Part shown: piece after piece, positions 22,967-32,500 of the stretch | How positions within the stretch are numbered: position 1 is the stretch's first letter | Layout: every line of letters starts with the position of its first letter | NCBI RefSeq assembly: GCF_030697065.1 | Contig: NZ_JAUYQU010000105.1 | Location: forward strand, 1-60,517 | Direction of reading: 5' to 3' | Length of the DNA stretch: 60,517 nucleotides | Source of the DNA: Bradyrhizobium sp. | GTDB lineage: Bacteria; Pseudomonadota; Alphaproteobacteria; Rhizobiales; Xanthobacteraceae | Position numbers and translations under genes: made by a program | The notes under the pieces: model-generated | What the model was told of the DNA's origin: nothing | The model's database searches: none | Seen by the model: only the letters and a program-made list of their open reading frames with translations

Positions 22967-24463
22967 ATGCGCACAATCGGACATTTCATCGGCGGCCGCG
23001 AGGTCAAGGGCACGTCGGGACGGACGGCCGATGTTTTCGAGCCGATGACCGGCGAGGTCCAGGCCAAGGTCGACCTGGCCTCCAAGGCGGAATTGCGCGC
23101 GGCGGTCGAGAACGCCAAGGCCGCGCAGGTGGAGTGGGGCGCCACCAACCCGCAGCGCCGCGCACGCATCATGATGAAATTCCTCGAACTGGCACAGCGC
23201 GACTACGACAAGCTCGCCGACCTCCTGGCGCGAGAGCACGGCAAGACCGTCCCCGACGCCAGGGGCGACATCCAGCGCGGCCTCGAAGTGGTCGAATTCG
23301 CCTGCGGCATTCCGCATCTGATGAAGGGCGAATACACCGAGGGCGCCGGTCCCGGCATCGACATCTATTCGATGCGGCAACCGCTGGGAGTGGTCGCCGG
23401 CATCACCCCGTTCAATTTCCCGGCGATGATCCCGATGTGGAAATTCGCGCCCGCGATCGCCTGCGGCAATGCGTTCGTGCTGAAGCCCTCGGAGCGTGAT
23501 CCCGGCGTGCCGATGGCGTTGGCGGCGCTGATGATCGAGGCCGGCCTGCCGCCGGGCATTCTCAACGTCGTCAACGGCGACAAGGAAGCGGTCGACGCCA
23601 TCCTCGACGACCCAGATATCAAGGCGGTCGGCTTCGTCGGCTCCTCGCCGATCGCGCAATATATCTATGAGCGCGCCGCCGCCACCGGCAAGCGCGCGCA
23701 GTGTTTCGGCGGCGCCAAGAATCACGCCATCATCATGCCGGACGCCGACATGGACCAGACCGTCGATGCCCTGATCGGCGCCGGCTACGGCTCGGCCGGC
23801 GAACGCTGCATGGCGATCTCGGTCGCGGTGCCGGTCGGCAAGACCACCGCCGACCGCCTGATGGAGAAGCTGATCCCGCGGGTCGAGGCCCTGAAGATCG
23901 GAACCTCGATCGATCCTTCCGCCGACTTCGGCCCGCTGGTCACCAGGGCGGCGCTGGAACGCGTCAAGGATTACGTCGAGGTCGGCATCAAGGAAGGCGC
24001 GACGCTGGCGGTCGATGGCCGTGGCTTCAAGATGCAGGGTTATGAAAACGGGTTCTACATGGGCGGCTGCCTGTTCGACAACGTCACGAAGGACATGCGG
24101 ATCTACAAGGAAGAGATCTTTGGACCGGTGCTCTCGGTGGTGCGCGCGCACGACTACAACGAGGCGCTGGCGCTGCCCTCCGACCACGACTACGGCAATG
24201 GCGTCGCGATCTTCACCCGCGACGGCGACGCCGCACGCGATTTCGCGGCCAAGGTCAATGTCGGCATGGTCGGCATCAACGTGCCGATCCCGGTGCCGAT
24301 CGCCTACTACACTTTCGGCGGCTGGAAGAAGTCCGGCTTCGGCGATCTCAACCAGCACGGCCCGGATTCGATCCGGTTCTATACCAAGACCAAGACGGTG
24401 ACGGCACGCTGGCCCTCCGGCGTCAAGGAAGGCGCGGAGTTCTCGATTCCGACGATGAACTAA
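22967..24463 (+). CDS. mmsA: CoA-acylating methylmalonate-semialdehyde dehydrogenase
   Basis: Start at 22967 (MRTIGHFIGGREVKG), with GGGAGA 8 bases upstream; 498 residues, the normal length. It oxidises (methyl)malonate semialdehyde with NAD+ and CoA to propionyl- or acetyl-CoA, the last step of valine degradation. Seen are GITPFNFPAMIPMWKF (NAD pocket), FVGSSPIAQYIYERA, FGGAKNHAIIMPDAD and the catalytic Cys C281 in AGERCMAIS; FGGAKNH is characteristic of MmsA as opposed to other aldehyde dehydrogenases. It leads a four-gene valine operon, 7 bases ahead of the next gene. Confidence 0.96.
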   Translation: MRTIGHFIGGREVKGTSGRTADVFEPMTGEVQAKVDLASKAELRAAVENAKAAQVEWGATNPQRRARIMMKFLELAQRDYDKLADLLAREHGKTVPDARGDIQRGLEVVEFACGIPHLMKGEYTEGAGPGIDIYSMRQPLGVVAGITPFNFPAMIPMWKFAPAIACGNAFVLKPSERDPGVPMALAALMIEAGLPPGILNVVNGDKEAVDAILDDPDIKAVGFVGSSPIAQYIYERAAATGKRAQCFGGAKNHAIIMPDADMDQTVDALIGAGYGSAGERCMAISVAVPVGKTTADRLMEKLIPRVEALKIGTSIDPSADFGPLVTRAALERVKDYVEVGIKEGATLAVDGRGFKMQGYENGFYMGGCLFDNVTKDMRIYKEEIFGPVLSVVRAHDYNEALALPSDHDYGNGVAIFTRDGDAARDFAAKVNVGMVGINVPIPVPIAYYTFGGWKKSGFGDLNQHGPDSIRFYTKTKTVTARWPSGVKEGAEFSIPTMN

Positions 24464-24469
24464 CTCTAA

Positions 24470-25615
24470 ATGCAGTTCGCCCTCAACGAGGACCAGATCG
24501 CGGTTCGCGACATGGCGCGGGAATTCGCCGCGGAAAAAATCGCGCCGCATGCGGTGCGTTGGGACGAGGAGAAGCATTTTCCGGTCGATGTGATGCGCGA
24601 GGCCGCAGGCCTCGGCATCGGTGGCGTCTACATCCGCGACGACGTCGGCGGCTCGGGGATGACGCGGTTCGACGCCGCGCTGATCTTCGAGGCGCTGGCG
24701 CAGGGCTGCCCGACGGTGTCGGCCTTCATCTCGATCCACAACATGGCGTCGTGGATGATCGACGCCTATGGCAACGACGCCCAGCGCCACAAATGGCTGC
24801 CGAAGCTTTGCACCATGGAACTGCTGGCGAGCTATTGCCTGACCGAGCCGGGTTCGGGATCGGACGCCGCGGCGCTGCGCACCCGCGCGGTGCGCGATGG
24901 CGACCATTATGTTCTCAACGGCCAGAAGCAGTTCATTTCGGGCGCCGGCAAGGGCGATCTCTACGTGGTGATGGTGCGGACCGGCGCCGACGGCCCAGGC
25001 GGCATCTCGACGCTGGTGATCGAGGGCGATACGCCGGGCCTGTCGTTCGGCGCCAATGAACGCAAGATGGGATGGAACGCGCAGCCGACCCGCGCGGTGA
25101 TTTTCGAGAATGCCCGCGTACCGGTGGCCAACTGCCTCGGCGAGGAGGGCATCGGATTCAAGATCGCGATGGCCGGGCTCGACGGCGGGCGGATCAATAT
25201 CGCGGCCTGTTCGCTCGGCGGCGCGCAATGCGCGCTCGACAAATCGCTGGCCTACATGAAAGAGCGCAAGGCGTTCGGCAAGCGCCTCGATGAATTCCAG
25301 GCGCTGCAGTTTCGTCTCGCAGATATGGCGACCGAGCTGGAGGCGGCCAGAACCTTCGTCTGGCGGGCAGCGGCGTCACTCGACCGCAAGGATGCCGACG
25401 CCACCATGCTGTGCGCGATGGCCAAGCGCTTCGGCACCGATGTCGGCTTCGAGGTCGCCAATCAGGCGTTGCAGCTGCATGGCGGCTACGGCTACCTCAG
25501 CGAATACGGCATTGAGAAGATCGTGCGCGATCTGCGCGTGCATCAGATTCTGGAAGGCACCAACGAGATCATGCGGCTGATCGTATCGCGAAAACTGATC
25601 GAGAGCGCGCGATGA
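24470..25615 (+). CDS. Acyl-CoA dehydrogenase, probably isobutyryl-CoA dehydrogenase
   Basis: 381 residues with the complete acyl-CoA dehydrogenase fold: [35 protein letters not shown]-like [16 protein letters not shown], and [15 protein letters not shown]. The catalytic base is E362 in ILEGTNEI. It would convert isobutyryl-CoA to methacrylyl-CoA, reducing ETF. The assignment to isobutyryl-CoA rests on its place between mmsA and the 3-hydroxyisobutyryl-CoA hydrolase. The stop overlaps the next start by 4 bases. Confidence 0.92.
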   Translation: MQFALNEDQIAVRDMAREFAAEKIAPHAVRWDEEKHFPVDVMREAAGLGIGGVYIRDDVGGSGMTRFDAALIFEALAQGCPTVSAFISIHNMASWMIDAYGNDAQRHKWLPKLCTMELLASYCLTEPGSGSDAAALRTRAVRDGDHYVLNGQKQFISGAGKGDLYVVMVRTGADGPGGISTLVIEGDTPGLSFGANERKMGWNAQPTRAVIFENARVPVANCLGEEGIGFKIAMAGLDGGRINIAACSLGGAQCALDKSLAYMKERKAFGKRLDEFQALQFRLADMATELEAARTFVWRAAASLDRKDADATMLCAMAKRFGTDVGFEVANQALQLHGGYGYLSEYGIEKIVRDLRVHQILEGTNEIMRLIVSRKLIESAR

Positions 25616-26697
25616 CGGCGGTCGCTGCCGCTGCGGGCTCCGAACCCGACCTGATCGCGCGGCGCGAGGGCGCGGCCGGTGTGATCCGGCTCAACCGTCC
25701 CAAGGCGATCAATGCGGTGACGCTTCAGATGTTTCGCGACATCGACAGGGCGCTCGACGCATTCGAGGTCGATCCCGCGGTCGGCGTGATCCTGCTGGAA
25801 GGCGCTGGCGAGCGCGGCCTCTGCGCCGGCGGCGATATCCGCGCGCTGTATGAGGATTCCAGGGTCAAGGGCGATCTCGGCAGGATTTTGTGGCGCGAGG
25901 AGTACATCCTCAACGCCCGGATCGCGAAATTCGCGAAGCCCTATGTGTCGTTCATGGACGGCATCGTGATGGGCGGCGGCGTCGGACTGTCCGCGCACAG
26001 CAGCCATCGTATCGTCACCGAACGCACGAAACTGGCGATGCCGGAAGTCGGTCTCGGCTTTTTTCCCGATGTCGGCGGCACCTGGCTGCTGGCGCGCTCA
26101 CCGGGCGAGATCGGTACCTATTTCGGGCTCACCGGCCAGATCATGAACGGTCCGGATGCGGTCCATGCCGGCTTTGCCGATGCCGTGGTGCCGTCAGGCA
26201 AACTGGCGACCTTGCGCGAGGCGCTGACGAAACTCGGGCCGGGCGTTGCCGCTGCACAGGTAAAAAGCATGATCGATGGCTTTGCGACCGGCGAGACCGC
26301 TGGACCGGTCGCGGCCATCGAGCCGCAGATCGATCGCTGGTTTGGCCATGACTGCATGCAGGATATCATCGCGGCGTTGCAGGCGGATGGTTCGGAGCTG
26401 GCGCAAGCAACGTTGAAGACGTTGAGCGAAAAGTCGCCGCGCGGCATGGTCGTGGCGCTGAAGCTGCTGCGGCTGGCGCGGGCGTCATCATCGCTGGAAG
26501 AGTGCCTGGCGCGTGAATACCGCGCCGCGCTCGAAGTGTTCGCCAGCGACGATTTTCGCGAGGGGGTGCGCGCCGCAGTGATCGACAAGGACCGAAACCC
26601 AAAATGGTCGCCGGCGCGCGTTGAAGATGTGACGCCCGAGATGGTGGCGCCTTACTTTGCCGAAATCGGTGCCGACGAACTCAAGTTCGACCAATAA
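25612..26697 (+). CDS. 3-hydroxyisobutyryl-CoA hydrolase (crotonase family)
   Basis: 361 residues, longer than plain enoyl-CoA hydratases (about 260) and right for HIBYL-CoA hydrolases. The oxyanion loop is [15 protein letters not shown] (72-75 AGGD), the second loop is [18 protein letters not shown], and E145 and D153 in [15 protein letters not shown] have the 8-residue spacing of the human enzyme's catalytic pair. It frees 3-hydroxyisobutyrate from CoA, passing it to the dehydrogenase encoded next. Start and upstream stop overlap (ATGA), so the two are coupled. Confidence 0.92.
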   Translation: MTAVAAAAGSEPDLIARREGAAGVIRLNRPKAINAVTLQMFRDIDRALDAFEVDPAVGVILLEGAGERGLCAGGDIRALYEDSRVKGDLGRILWREEYILNARIAKFAKPYVSFMDGIVMGGGVGLSAHSSHRIVTERTKLAMPEVGLGFFPDVGGTWLLARSPGEIGTYFGLTGQIMNGPDAVHAGFADAVVPSGKLATLREALTKLGPGVAAAQVKSMIDGFATGETAGPVAAIEPQIDRWFGHDCMQDIIAALQADGSELAQATLKTLSEKSPRGMVVALKLLRLARASSSLEECLAREYRAALEVFASDDFREGVRAAVIDKDRNPKWSPARVEDVTPEMVAPYFAEIGADELKFDQ

Positions 26698-26730
26698 GAG
26701 CAGCAACGGCTCAAGCGGAGGGAATTTCGG

Positions 26731-27618
26731 ATGACAAACATCGCATTCATAGGTCTCGGCAATATGGGCGGTCCGATGGCGGCCAATCTGGTCAAGGCCG
26801 GTCACAAGGTGACCGCGTTCGACCTGGTCGAGGCCTCTTGCGCGCAGGCCAAGGCCGACGGGGCAGGGATTGCCGACAGTTCGGTGGCTGCGGTGAAGGG
26901 CGCAGAGGTTGTCATCACGATGCTGCCCGCGGGCAAGCACGTGCTCTCGGTCTGGACTGAAGTCATTCCGTCGATGGCGAAGGGCGCGCTGATCATCGAT
27001 TGCTCCACCATCGACGTCGAAAGCGCCAAGCAGGCCCATGCGCTGGCTGCCAAGCACGACGTCGGTTCGGTCGATGCGCCGGTGTCCGGTGGCACCGGCG
27101 GCGCCAAGGGTGCGACGCTTACCTTCATGTGCGGCGGCGAGGACAAGGCCTTTGCGGCGGCGAAGCCGGTGCTGGAAAACATGGGCAAGAAGATCGTGCA
27201 TTGCGGCGGCGCCGGTGCCGGGCAGGCCGCGAAAATCTGCAACAACATGATCCTGGGTATTTCCATGATCGCAGTCGGCGAGGCCTTTGCCTTGGCTGAA
27301 AAGCTAGGACTGTCGCATCAGGCGCTGTTCGACGTCGCCTCGACCTCGTCGGGACAATGCTGGGCGCTGACATCCTATTGCCCGGTGCCGGGCCCGGTGC
27401 CGACTTCGCCGGCGAATAACGACTACAAGCCCGGTTTCGCCTCGGTGCTGATGGTGAAGGATCTCACCCTGGCGCAGGATGCCGCCAACGCGACAGGCGC
27501 CGCGACGCCGCTTGGCAAACATGCGCAGGAAATCTACAAGGCATTCGATGCCGCGGGACATGGCGGGGTGGATTTTTCCGGGATCATCCAGCACGTGCGC
27601 GGGTTGGCGGGGAAGTAG
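26731..27618 (+). CDS. mmsB: 3-hydroxyisobutyrate dehydrogenase
   Basis: 295 residues, typical for the family. The N-terminal NAD fold has IAFIGLGNMGGPMAANL (GxGxxG at 8-13), the substrate loop is DAPVSGGTGGAKGATLT, and the catalytic Lys is K168 in GQAAKICNNM. It oxidises 3-hydroxyisobutyrate to methylmalonate semialdehyde, the substrate of MmsA. A GGAGGGAA ribosome site precedes the ATG, 33 bases after the hydrolase stop. It is the last gene of the valine operon; a family B repeat follows within a few bases. Confidence 0.95.
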   Translation: MTNIAFIGLGNMGGPMAANLVKAGHKVTAFDLVEASCAQAKADGAGIADSSVAAVKGAEVVITMLPAGKHVLSVWTEVIPSMAKGALIIDCSTIDVESAKQAHALAAKHDVGSVDAPVSGGTGGAKGATLTFMCGGEDKAFAAAKPVLENMGKKIVHCGGAGAGQAAKICNNMILGISMIAVGEAFALAEKLGLSHQALFDVASTSSGQCWALTSYCPVPGPVPTSPANNDYKPGFASVLMVKDLTLAQDAANATGAATPLGKHAQEIYKAFDAAGHGGVDFSGIIQHVRGLAGK

Positions 27619-27622
27619 TTGA

Positions 27623-27706
27623 CGTCTTCATTGCGGGCGAAGCGAAGCAATCCAGCTTCGCCGCAGTGAAGCTGGGTTGCTTCGTCGCTTCGCTCCTCGC
27701 AATGAC
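27623..27706. repeat. Dispersed palindromic element, family B
   Basis: CATTGCGGGCGAAGCGAAGCAATCCAGC at the left is inverted against GCTGGGTTGCTTCGTCGCTTCGCTCCTCGCAATGAC at the right, parted by TTCGCCGCAGTGAA. It matches the copies at 4438 and 33607. It directly follows the valine operon and precedes the ligase gene, where its hairpin could also help end transcription. Confidence 0.8.
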
Positions 27707-27725
27707 GACAATGTAGGCCGATCAC

Positions 27726-29462
27726 ATGACAACCTTCCAGGACGCGCGTTCCTTCCTGCTGCAGCATCGCACCGACTACGATGCAGCCGTTAAGGGATTC
27801 CGCTGGCCGGATCCAGTGCCGTTCAACTGGGCGCTGGACTGGTTCGACGCGGAACTGGCTGATAATGCCGACAGCAAGGAGCGCCCGGCCTTGTGGATCG
27901 TCGACGCCGGCAGCAATCGCGAGACGAAACTCTCTTTTGCAGCATTGTCGCGCCGCTCCAATCAGGTGGCAAATTTCCTGCGCGCGCAGGGACTGCAGCG
28001 CGGCGATCATCTGCTGCTGCTGCTCGGCAACGTCGTTCCGCTGTGGGAGACCATGCTGGCGGCGATCAAGCTCGGCGTGGTGGTGATTCCCGCGACCACG
28101 CTGCTGACACCGGACGAGTTGCGCGACCGGCTCGATCGCGGCCGCGCCAGGACCGTGGTGGCGACGCAGGACCAGGTCGCGAAGTTTTCGGGGCTCGGCG
28201 GCGACGATCTGGTTCGCATCGTCGTCAACGCGCCCTCGCAGCAGGAGGGCTGGCTGGCCTATGAAAAGGCCGCGGAATTTCCGGAAGCGTTTGAACCGGA
28301 TGGCCCAACCAATGCCGACGATCCAATGCTGCTGTATTTCACCTCCGGTACCACGGCAAAGCCGAAGCTGGTGCGGCACAGCCAGCGCAGCTATCCCGTT
28401 GGCGCGCTATCGACCATGTTCTGGCTCGGGCTGCAGCCGGGCGACGTACATCTGAACATCTCCTCGCCGGGCTGGGCCAAGCACGCCTGGAGCTGTTTCT
28501 TCGCCCCCTGGAATGCCGGCGCCACGGTGTTCGTGGTCAATCAGCCGCGCTTCGACGCCAAGGGCCTTCTGGCGACCATCGGCCGCTGCGGCGTCACCAC
28601 GCTGTGTGCGCCGCCGACGGTGTGGCGGCTGTTCATCCAGGAGAAGCTCGACACCTTCAAGGTGTCGCTGCGCGAAGTCTGCGGCGCCGGCGAGCCGCTC
28701 AACCCCGAAGTGATCGACCAGGTGCGCGCCGCCTGGGGGCTGACCATTCGCGACGGCTACGGCCAGACCGAGACCACGGCGCTGGCCGGCAATTCGCCGG
28801 GGCAGAAGCTGAAGGTGGGTTCGATGGGCCGCCCGCTGCCGGGCTATAACGTTCAGATCACCGACATCGACGGGCAGGTGACGAAAGAGGGCGAGGTCAC
28901 GCTGGTGCTCGGCGCCGACCGGCCCGCCGGCCTGATGCAAGGCTATCAGGACGACGACGGCAAGCTGTCGGGCGCCGACGGCGAGCTCTACCGCAGCGGC
29001 GACGTGGTGTTCGCCGACGACGAGGGCTATCTCACCTTCGTCGGCCGCTCCGACGACGTGTTCAAATCGTCAGATTACCGGATCAGCCCGTTCGAACTCG
29101 AAAGCATCCTGCTGGAGCATGAATCGGTGGCGGAAGCCGCCGTGGTTCCCAGCCCCGATCCGATCCGGTTGGCGATCCCGAAGGCCTATGTGCTGCTGGT
29201 GTCGGGCGCGGAGCGCTCGGGCGAAACTGCGTTGTCGATCTTCCGGCATCTGCACACCCGGCTGGCGCCGTTCAAGCGGATCCGGCGGATCGAACTGGTG
29301 ACGGAGCTGCCAAAGACGATTTCCGGCAAGATCCGCCGCGTGCAGCTGCGCCGGCTGGAGCATGAGAATGATCGCGAAGATTCACTGCGCGGCGTCGAAT
29401 TCCGCGAAGAGGATTTTCCGGAACTGAAGAAGGAAATGCCGGCGGGATCGGCGGAGAATTGA
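27726..29462 (+). CDS. AMP-dependent acyl-CoA synthetase (medium-chain type)
   Basis: 578 residues, with the longer N-terminus seen in the ACSM/benzoate-CoA ligase-like group. The ATP loop is FTSGTTAKPK (205-214). DGYGQTETTALAGN is the A5 motif, YRSGDVVFADDEGYLTFVGR the A7 region, and SSDYRISPFELES the hinge; the catalytic Lys lies in LPKTISGKIRRVQLR. It activates a short, medium or aromatic acid to its CoA ester. It is 3 bases upstream of the MaoC gene, and the two are co-transcribed. Confidence 0.92.
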   Translation: MTTFQDARSFLLQHRTDYDAAVKGFRWPDPVPFNWALDWFDAELADNADSKERPALWIVDAGSNRETKLSFAALSRRSNQVANFLRAQGLQRGDHLLLLLGNVVPLWETMLAAIKLGVVVIPATTLLTPDELRDRLDRGRARTVVATQDQVAKFSGLGGDDLVRIVVNAPSQQEGWLAYEKAAEFPEAFEPDGPTNADDPMLLYFTSGTTAKPKLVRHSQRSYPVGALSTMFWLGLQPGDVHLNISSPGWAKHAWSCFFAPWNAGATVFVVNQPRFDAKGLLATIGRCGVTTLCAPPTVWRLFIQEKLDTFKVSLREVCGAGEPLNPEVIDQVRAAWGLTIRDGYGQTETTALAGNSPGQKLKVGSMGRPLPGYNVQITDIDGQVTKEGEVTLVLGADRPAGLMQGYQDDDGKLSGADGELYRSGDVVFADDEGYLTFVGRSDDVFKSSDYRISPFELESILLEHESVAEAAVVPSPDPIRLAIPKAYVLLVSGAERSGETALSIFRHLHTRLAPFKRIRRIELVTELPKTISGKIRRVQLRRLEHENDREDSLRGVEFREEDFPELKKEMPAGSAEN

Positions 29463-29465
29463 CGC

Positions 29466-29945
29466 ATGAATGAAGTCTGGAAAAAGCCGCCCATCCCGCT
29501 CGATGACTATCTCAAACTGGTAGGCCACGAAGTCGGGGTATCGTCATGGCACCTGATCGATCAGAAGCGGATCGATGTCTATGCCGACGTGATCGAGGAC
29601 CATCAGTTCATCCATGTCGATCCCGAGCGCGCCAAACGCGAGACCGCGTTCGGCACCACGGTGGCCCACGGTTTTCTCACGATGTCGTTGATGAGCATCA
29701 TGTCCTATGAGGTCATGCCCGTGATCGAGGGCACCACGATGGGCGTCAATTACGGCTTCGACAAACTGCGATTTCTCTCGCCGGTCCGCGCCGGCTCGCG
29801 GGTCCGCGGCCGTTTCACGCTGACGGAAGCGACGCTGCGCAAGCCGACGGAGCTGCTGTCGCGTACCAATGTATCGGTCGAAATCGAGGGCGAGACAAAA
29901 CCCGCTTTGGTGGCCGACTGGATCGGGCTGATCTATTTCGCGTAG
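29466..29945 (+). CDS. MaoC-family (R)-specific enoyl-CoA hydratase
   Basis: A 159-residue single hotdog domain with the hydratase 2 motif: D45 and H50 in DVIEDHQFIHVDPERAK, then TTVAHGFLTMSL. It adds water to a trans-2-enoyl-CoA to give the (R)-3-hydroxyacyl-CoA. The downstream MFE-2-type dehydrogenase uses the (R) isomer, so ligase, hydratase and dehydrogenase make a coherent set, although two repeat elements separate the last gene. Confidence 0.92.
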   Translation: MNEVWKKPPIPLDDYLKLVGHEVGVSSWHLIDQKRIDVYADVIEDHQFIHVDPERAKRETAFGTTVAHGFLTMSLMSIMSYEVMPVIEGTTMGVNYGFDKLRFLSPVRAGSRVRGRFTLTEATLRKPTELLSRTNVSVEIEGETKPALVADWIGLIYFA

Positions 29946-29960
29946 CCAAAACCAACAGCC

Positions 29961-29991
29961 GTCATTGCCGGGCTTGACCCGGCAATCCATC
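29961..29991. repeat. Short palindromic repeat (family D)
   Basis: GTCATTGCCGGGC-TT-GACCCGGCAATCCATC: the CATTGCCGGG and CCCGGCAAT arms pair. Only one clear copy is visible in the window. A related-looking short palindrome (GTCATG-CCCGGC-CATGAC) is at 31186-31203. Confidence 0.55.
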
Positions 29992-30017
29992 ACTGATCAA
30001 AAAGCGACCGACGCTTA

Positions 30018-30145
30018 CACCCTCTCCCGTTGTGGGACAGGGTAGTTTCGCGAAGCGAAGCCGGGTGAGGGGTCTCTCTCCGCGGATACAGACCCCTCAT
30101 CCGGCGCGCTGCGCGCGCCACCTTCTCCCACAAGGGGAGAAGGGA
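30018..30145. repeat. Long imperfect palindromic element (family F)
   Basis: The left arm CACCCTCTCCCGTTGTGGGA and the right arm TTCTCCCACAAGGGGAGAAGG pair imperfectly, as do GCCGGGTGAGGGGTCT and AGACCCCTCATCCGGC internally. The element ends within 10 bases of a possible upstream start (30153) of the next gene, so its stem could affect ribosome access. No second full copy is in the window. Confidence 0.65.
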
Positions 30146-30170
30146 AGAAGAAATGTGGGGAATTGCGATC

Positions 30171-31088
30171 ATGACTATCAGGTTTGACGGACGCGTCGCC
30201 ATCGTCACCGGCGCGGGCAATGGTCTTGGCAGGGCGCATGCGCTCGGGTTGGCGAGCCGCGGCGCCAAGGTGGTGGTCAATGATTTTGGCGGCGCCCGCG
30301 ACGGCACCGGCGGGTCGCTGACCCCGGCCGAAACCGTGGTCGAGGAGATCCGCAAGGCCGGCGGCAGCGCGATGGCCGACGGTGCCGACGTTTCGAACTA
30401 CGAGCAGGTCAAGGCGATGGTGGCCCGCGCCACCAGTGAGTGGGGCAGCGTCGATCTGCTCTGCGCCAATGCCGGCATTCTGCGTGACAAGTCGTTTGCC
30501 AAGATGGAGATCGCCGATTTCGCCAAGGTGATCGACGTGCATCTCACTGGCACCTTCTATTGCTGCAAGGCGGTGTGGGACGGCATGCGCGAGCGTAACT
30601 ACGGCCGCATCGTCATCACCACCTCGTCGTCGGGACTGTACGGCAATTTCGGCCAGGCCAATTACGGCGCCGCCAAAGCCGGCATGGTCGGCCTGATGAA
30701 CGTGCTGGCCGAGGAGGGCCGCAAGAACAACATACGCGTCAACACGATCTCGCCGACCGCGGCGACCCGGATGACCGAGGAATTGCTGCCACCGCAGGCG
30801 CTGGGGCTGATGCGGCCGGAAGCGATCACGCCGGCGGTCGAGTTCCTGCTCAGCGAGGACGCGCCGACCCGCACCATCATGGGGGCAGGCGCCGGCTCCT
30901 TCGCGGTGATCCAGATCATGGAAAGCGAAGGCATCAACCTCGCCCAGTCCGACTGGACCCCCGACGCAGTGGCGGCGCATTTCGCCGAAATTGGCGACAT
31001 GGCAAAAGCAAAAGCGTTGCAGGGCGCGTTCGAGCAGACCCAGAAGTATGTCGGCCAGGCCGCGGCGCGGGCCGGGATAAAACTGTAA
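30171..31088 (+). CDS. SDR-family (R)-3-hydroxyacyl-CoA dehydrogenase (MFE-2 type)
   Basis: Start taken at 30171 (MTIRFDGRVAIVTGAG), because the fold begins at once and GGGGA lies upstream; an in-frame ATG at 30153 would add 6 residues. 305 residues. NAD(P) binds at GAGNGLG (14-20) with NDFGGARDGTGG after strand 2. NAG is at 100-102, and the catalytic set is S152-154, Y165 and K169 (YGAAK). The sequence strongly resembles the dehydrogenase domain of peroxisomal MFE-2, which oxidises (R)-3-hydroxyacyl-CoA, the product of the MaoC enzyme encoded before it. Confidence 0.9.
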   Translation: MTIRFDGRVAIVTGAGNGLGRAHALGLASRGAKVVVNDFGGARDGTGGSLTPAETVVEEIRKAGGSAMADGADVSNYEQVKAMVARATSEWGSVDLLCANAGILRDKSFAKMEIADFAKVIDVHLTGTFYCCKAVWDGMRERNYGRIVITTSSSGLYGNFGQANYGAAKAGMVGLMNVLAEEGRKNNIRVNTISPTAATRMTEELLPPQALGLMRPEAITPAVEFLLSEDAPTRTIMGAGAGSFAVIQIMESEGINLAQSDWTPDAVAAHFAEIGDMAKAKALQGAFEQTQKYVGQAAARAGIKL

Positions 31089-31093
31089 GGGAC

Positions 31094-31174
31094 GTCATTC
31101 CGGGGCGATGCGAAGCATCGAACCCGGAATCTCGAAATTCCGGGTCTGGTGCTTGCGCACCATCCCGGAATGAC
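31094..31174. repeat. Dispersed palindromic element, family A
   Basis: GTCATTCCGGGGCGATGCGAAGCATCGAACCCGG-type left part, ATCTCGAAATTCC centre, and CATCCCGGAATGAC right end. The left half is nearly identical to the copy at 48599. It follows the dehydrogenase stop by 5 bases. A short GTCATG/CATGAC palindrome (31186-31203) comes just after it. Confidence 0.85.
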
Positions 31175-31243
31175 GAAATACTCTCGTCATGCCCGGCCAT
31201 GACGGCTGTGTTGTGGCAAGCAGATAACGCCTACACTCCCTCC

Positions 31244-32497
31244 ATGTCTGCAGTTTCAAAGAATCAGGTCGCCGTCATCGGCGCCGGCCCGGCCGGCCTG
31301 ATGTCGGCCGAGGTGCTCGCGCAGGGCGGCGCCGCCGTGACCGTCTATGACGCGATGGCGTCGGCGGGTCGCAAGTTTCTGATGGCGGGGCGGGGTGGGC
31401 TCAATCTCACGCACAGCGAGGCGCTGCCGGTATTTCTCGTGCGTTACCGCGAGGCGACGCCGAGGCTTGCGCCGGCGATAACGGCGTTACCGCCGGATCG
31501 GTTGCGCCAATGGAGCGAGGATCTGGGGCAGCCGACCTTCGTCGGCTCCAGCGGCCGGGTATTTCCCCGAGCCTTCAAGGCCTCGCCGCTGCTGCGCGCG
31601 TGGCTGCGGCGGCTGGATTCGATGGGCGTGCAGCTCAGGCTGCGTCATCGCTGGACCGGTTGGGATGAACAGGGCCGGCTGCTGTTCAATGTGCCGGACG
31701 GAAGGCACGCCGTCGAGGCGAGCGCCACGGTGCTCGCGCTCGGCGGTGCGAGCTGGCCGAAGCTCGGGTCCGATGGCGCGTGGGCCGAATGGCTGGCGGC
31801 GAAGGGTGTGACGATCTCGCCGTTGCGGCCAGCGAATTGCAGCTTCGCTGTCGCCTGGTCCGACATTTTTCGCGATCGTTTTGAGGGGCAGCCGCTCAAG
31901 GGCATTGCCCTGTCATTTGGCCCGCACCGCGCGCGCGGCGAGGTGCTGATCACGCGTACCGGTATCGAGGGCGGCGCGATCTATGCACTGTCCGCCGAAC
32001 TGCGTGAGGCGATCACGGATGCGGGTCAGGCAACGCTGAGCATGGCGTTGCGTCCCGATCTGGTCACGAAGGATCTGGTGGCGCGGCTGTCAGCACCGAA
32101 AGGCAAGCAATCATTTTCGAACTGGTTGCGCAAGGCCGCGCATCTGTCGCCGGCCGGCATCGGGCTGTTGCAGGAGGCGGCCATCGCATCGGGCGTGCCA
32201 CTGTCGTCGCTATCAGCTGAACAACTGGCCGAGTTGATCAACGCCGTGCCGGTTCGATTGAACGCAGTAGCGCCGATCGCGCGCGCGATTTCCACCGCGG
32301 GCGGAATTGCCTTCGATGAACTCGACGGCGATTTCATGATTCGTCGGTTGCCCGGCGTGTTCGCCGCAGGCGAAATGCTGGACTGGGAAGCGCCGACCGG
32401 CGGCTATCTGCTGCAGGCGTCGTTTGCGACCGGTGCAGCGGCGGGGCGGGGGGCGTTGAAATACCTCGGCGCTCATGGCGAGGAGCGCCGCGGATAG
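31244..32497 (+). CDS. PP_4765/HI0933-family flavoprotein
   Basis: Start chosen at 31244 (MSAVSKNQVAVIGAG), giving 417 residues; an in-frame ATG at 31199 lies in the repeat-derived leader and neither start has a clear ribosome site. The FAD fold begins GAGPAGLMSAEVL (13-18 GxGxxG). AGRKFLMAGRGGLNLTH is the hallmark of the HI0933/BaiN-like family, and FAAGEMLDWEAPTGGYLLQASFATG forms the C-terminal FAD loop. Substrate and role are unknown; members are soluble flavoproteins proposed to act as reductases. It converges on the next gene with a 3-base gap. Confidence 0.88.
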   Translation: MSAVSKNQVAVIGAGPAGLMSAEVLAQGGAAVTVYDAMASAGRKFLMAGRGGLNLTHSEALPVFLVRYREATPRLAPAITALPPDRLRQWSEDLGQPTFVGSSGRVFPRAFKASPLLRAWLRRLDSMGVQLRLRHRWTGWDEQGRLLFNVPDGRHAVEASATVLALGGASWPKLGSDGAWAEWLAAKGVTISPLRPANCSFAVAWSDIFRDRFEGQPLKGIALSFGPHRARGEVLITRTGIEGGAIYALSAELREAITDAGQATLSMALRPDLVTKDLVARLSAPKGKQSFSNWLRKAAHLSPAGIGLLQEAAIASGVPLSSLSAEQLAELINAVPVRLNAVAPIARAISTAGGIAFDELDGDFMIRRLPGVFAAGEMLDWEAPTGGYLLQASFATGAAAGRGALKYLGAHGEERRG

Positions 32498-32500
32498 CGG

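Noticed and set aside
22867..23172. An N-terminal extension of the LysR protein to 405 residues
   Set aside because: It overlaps the divergent mmsA gene and its control region, and the winged helix already begins 9 residues after the ATG at 22866.
22961..25228. A 755-codon minus-strand frame across mmsA and the acyl-CoA dehydrogenase
   Set aside because: The same shadow effect applies: low-complexity Arg/His/Asp composition and no motifs, while the plus-strand genes have complete catalytic residues.
21955..27618. The valine-catabolism cluster as a novel pathway
   Set aside because: Gene order and catalytic residues match the known isobutyryl-CoA to propionyl-CoA route. Only a dedicated methacrylyl-CoA hydratase is missing, and general enoyl-CoA hydratases can supply it.
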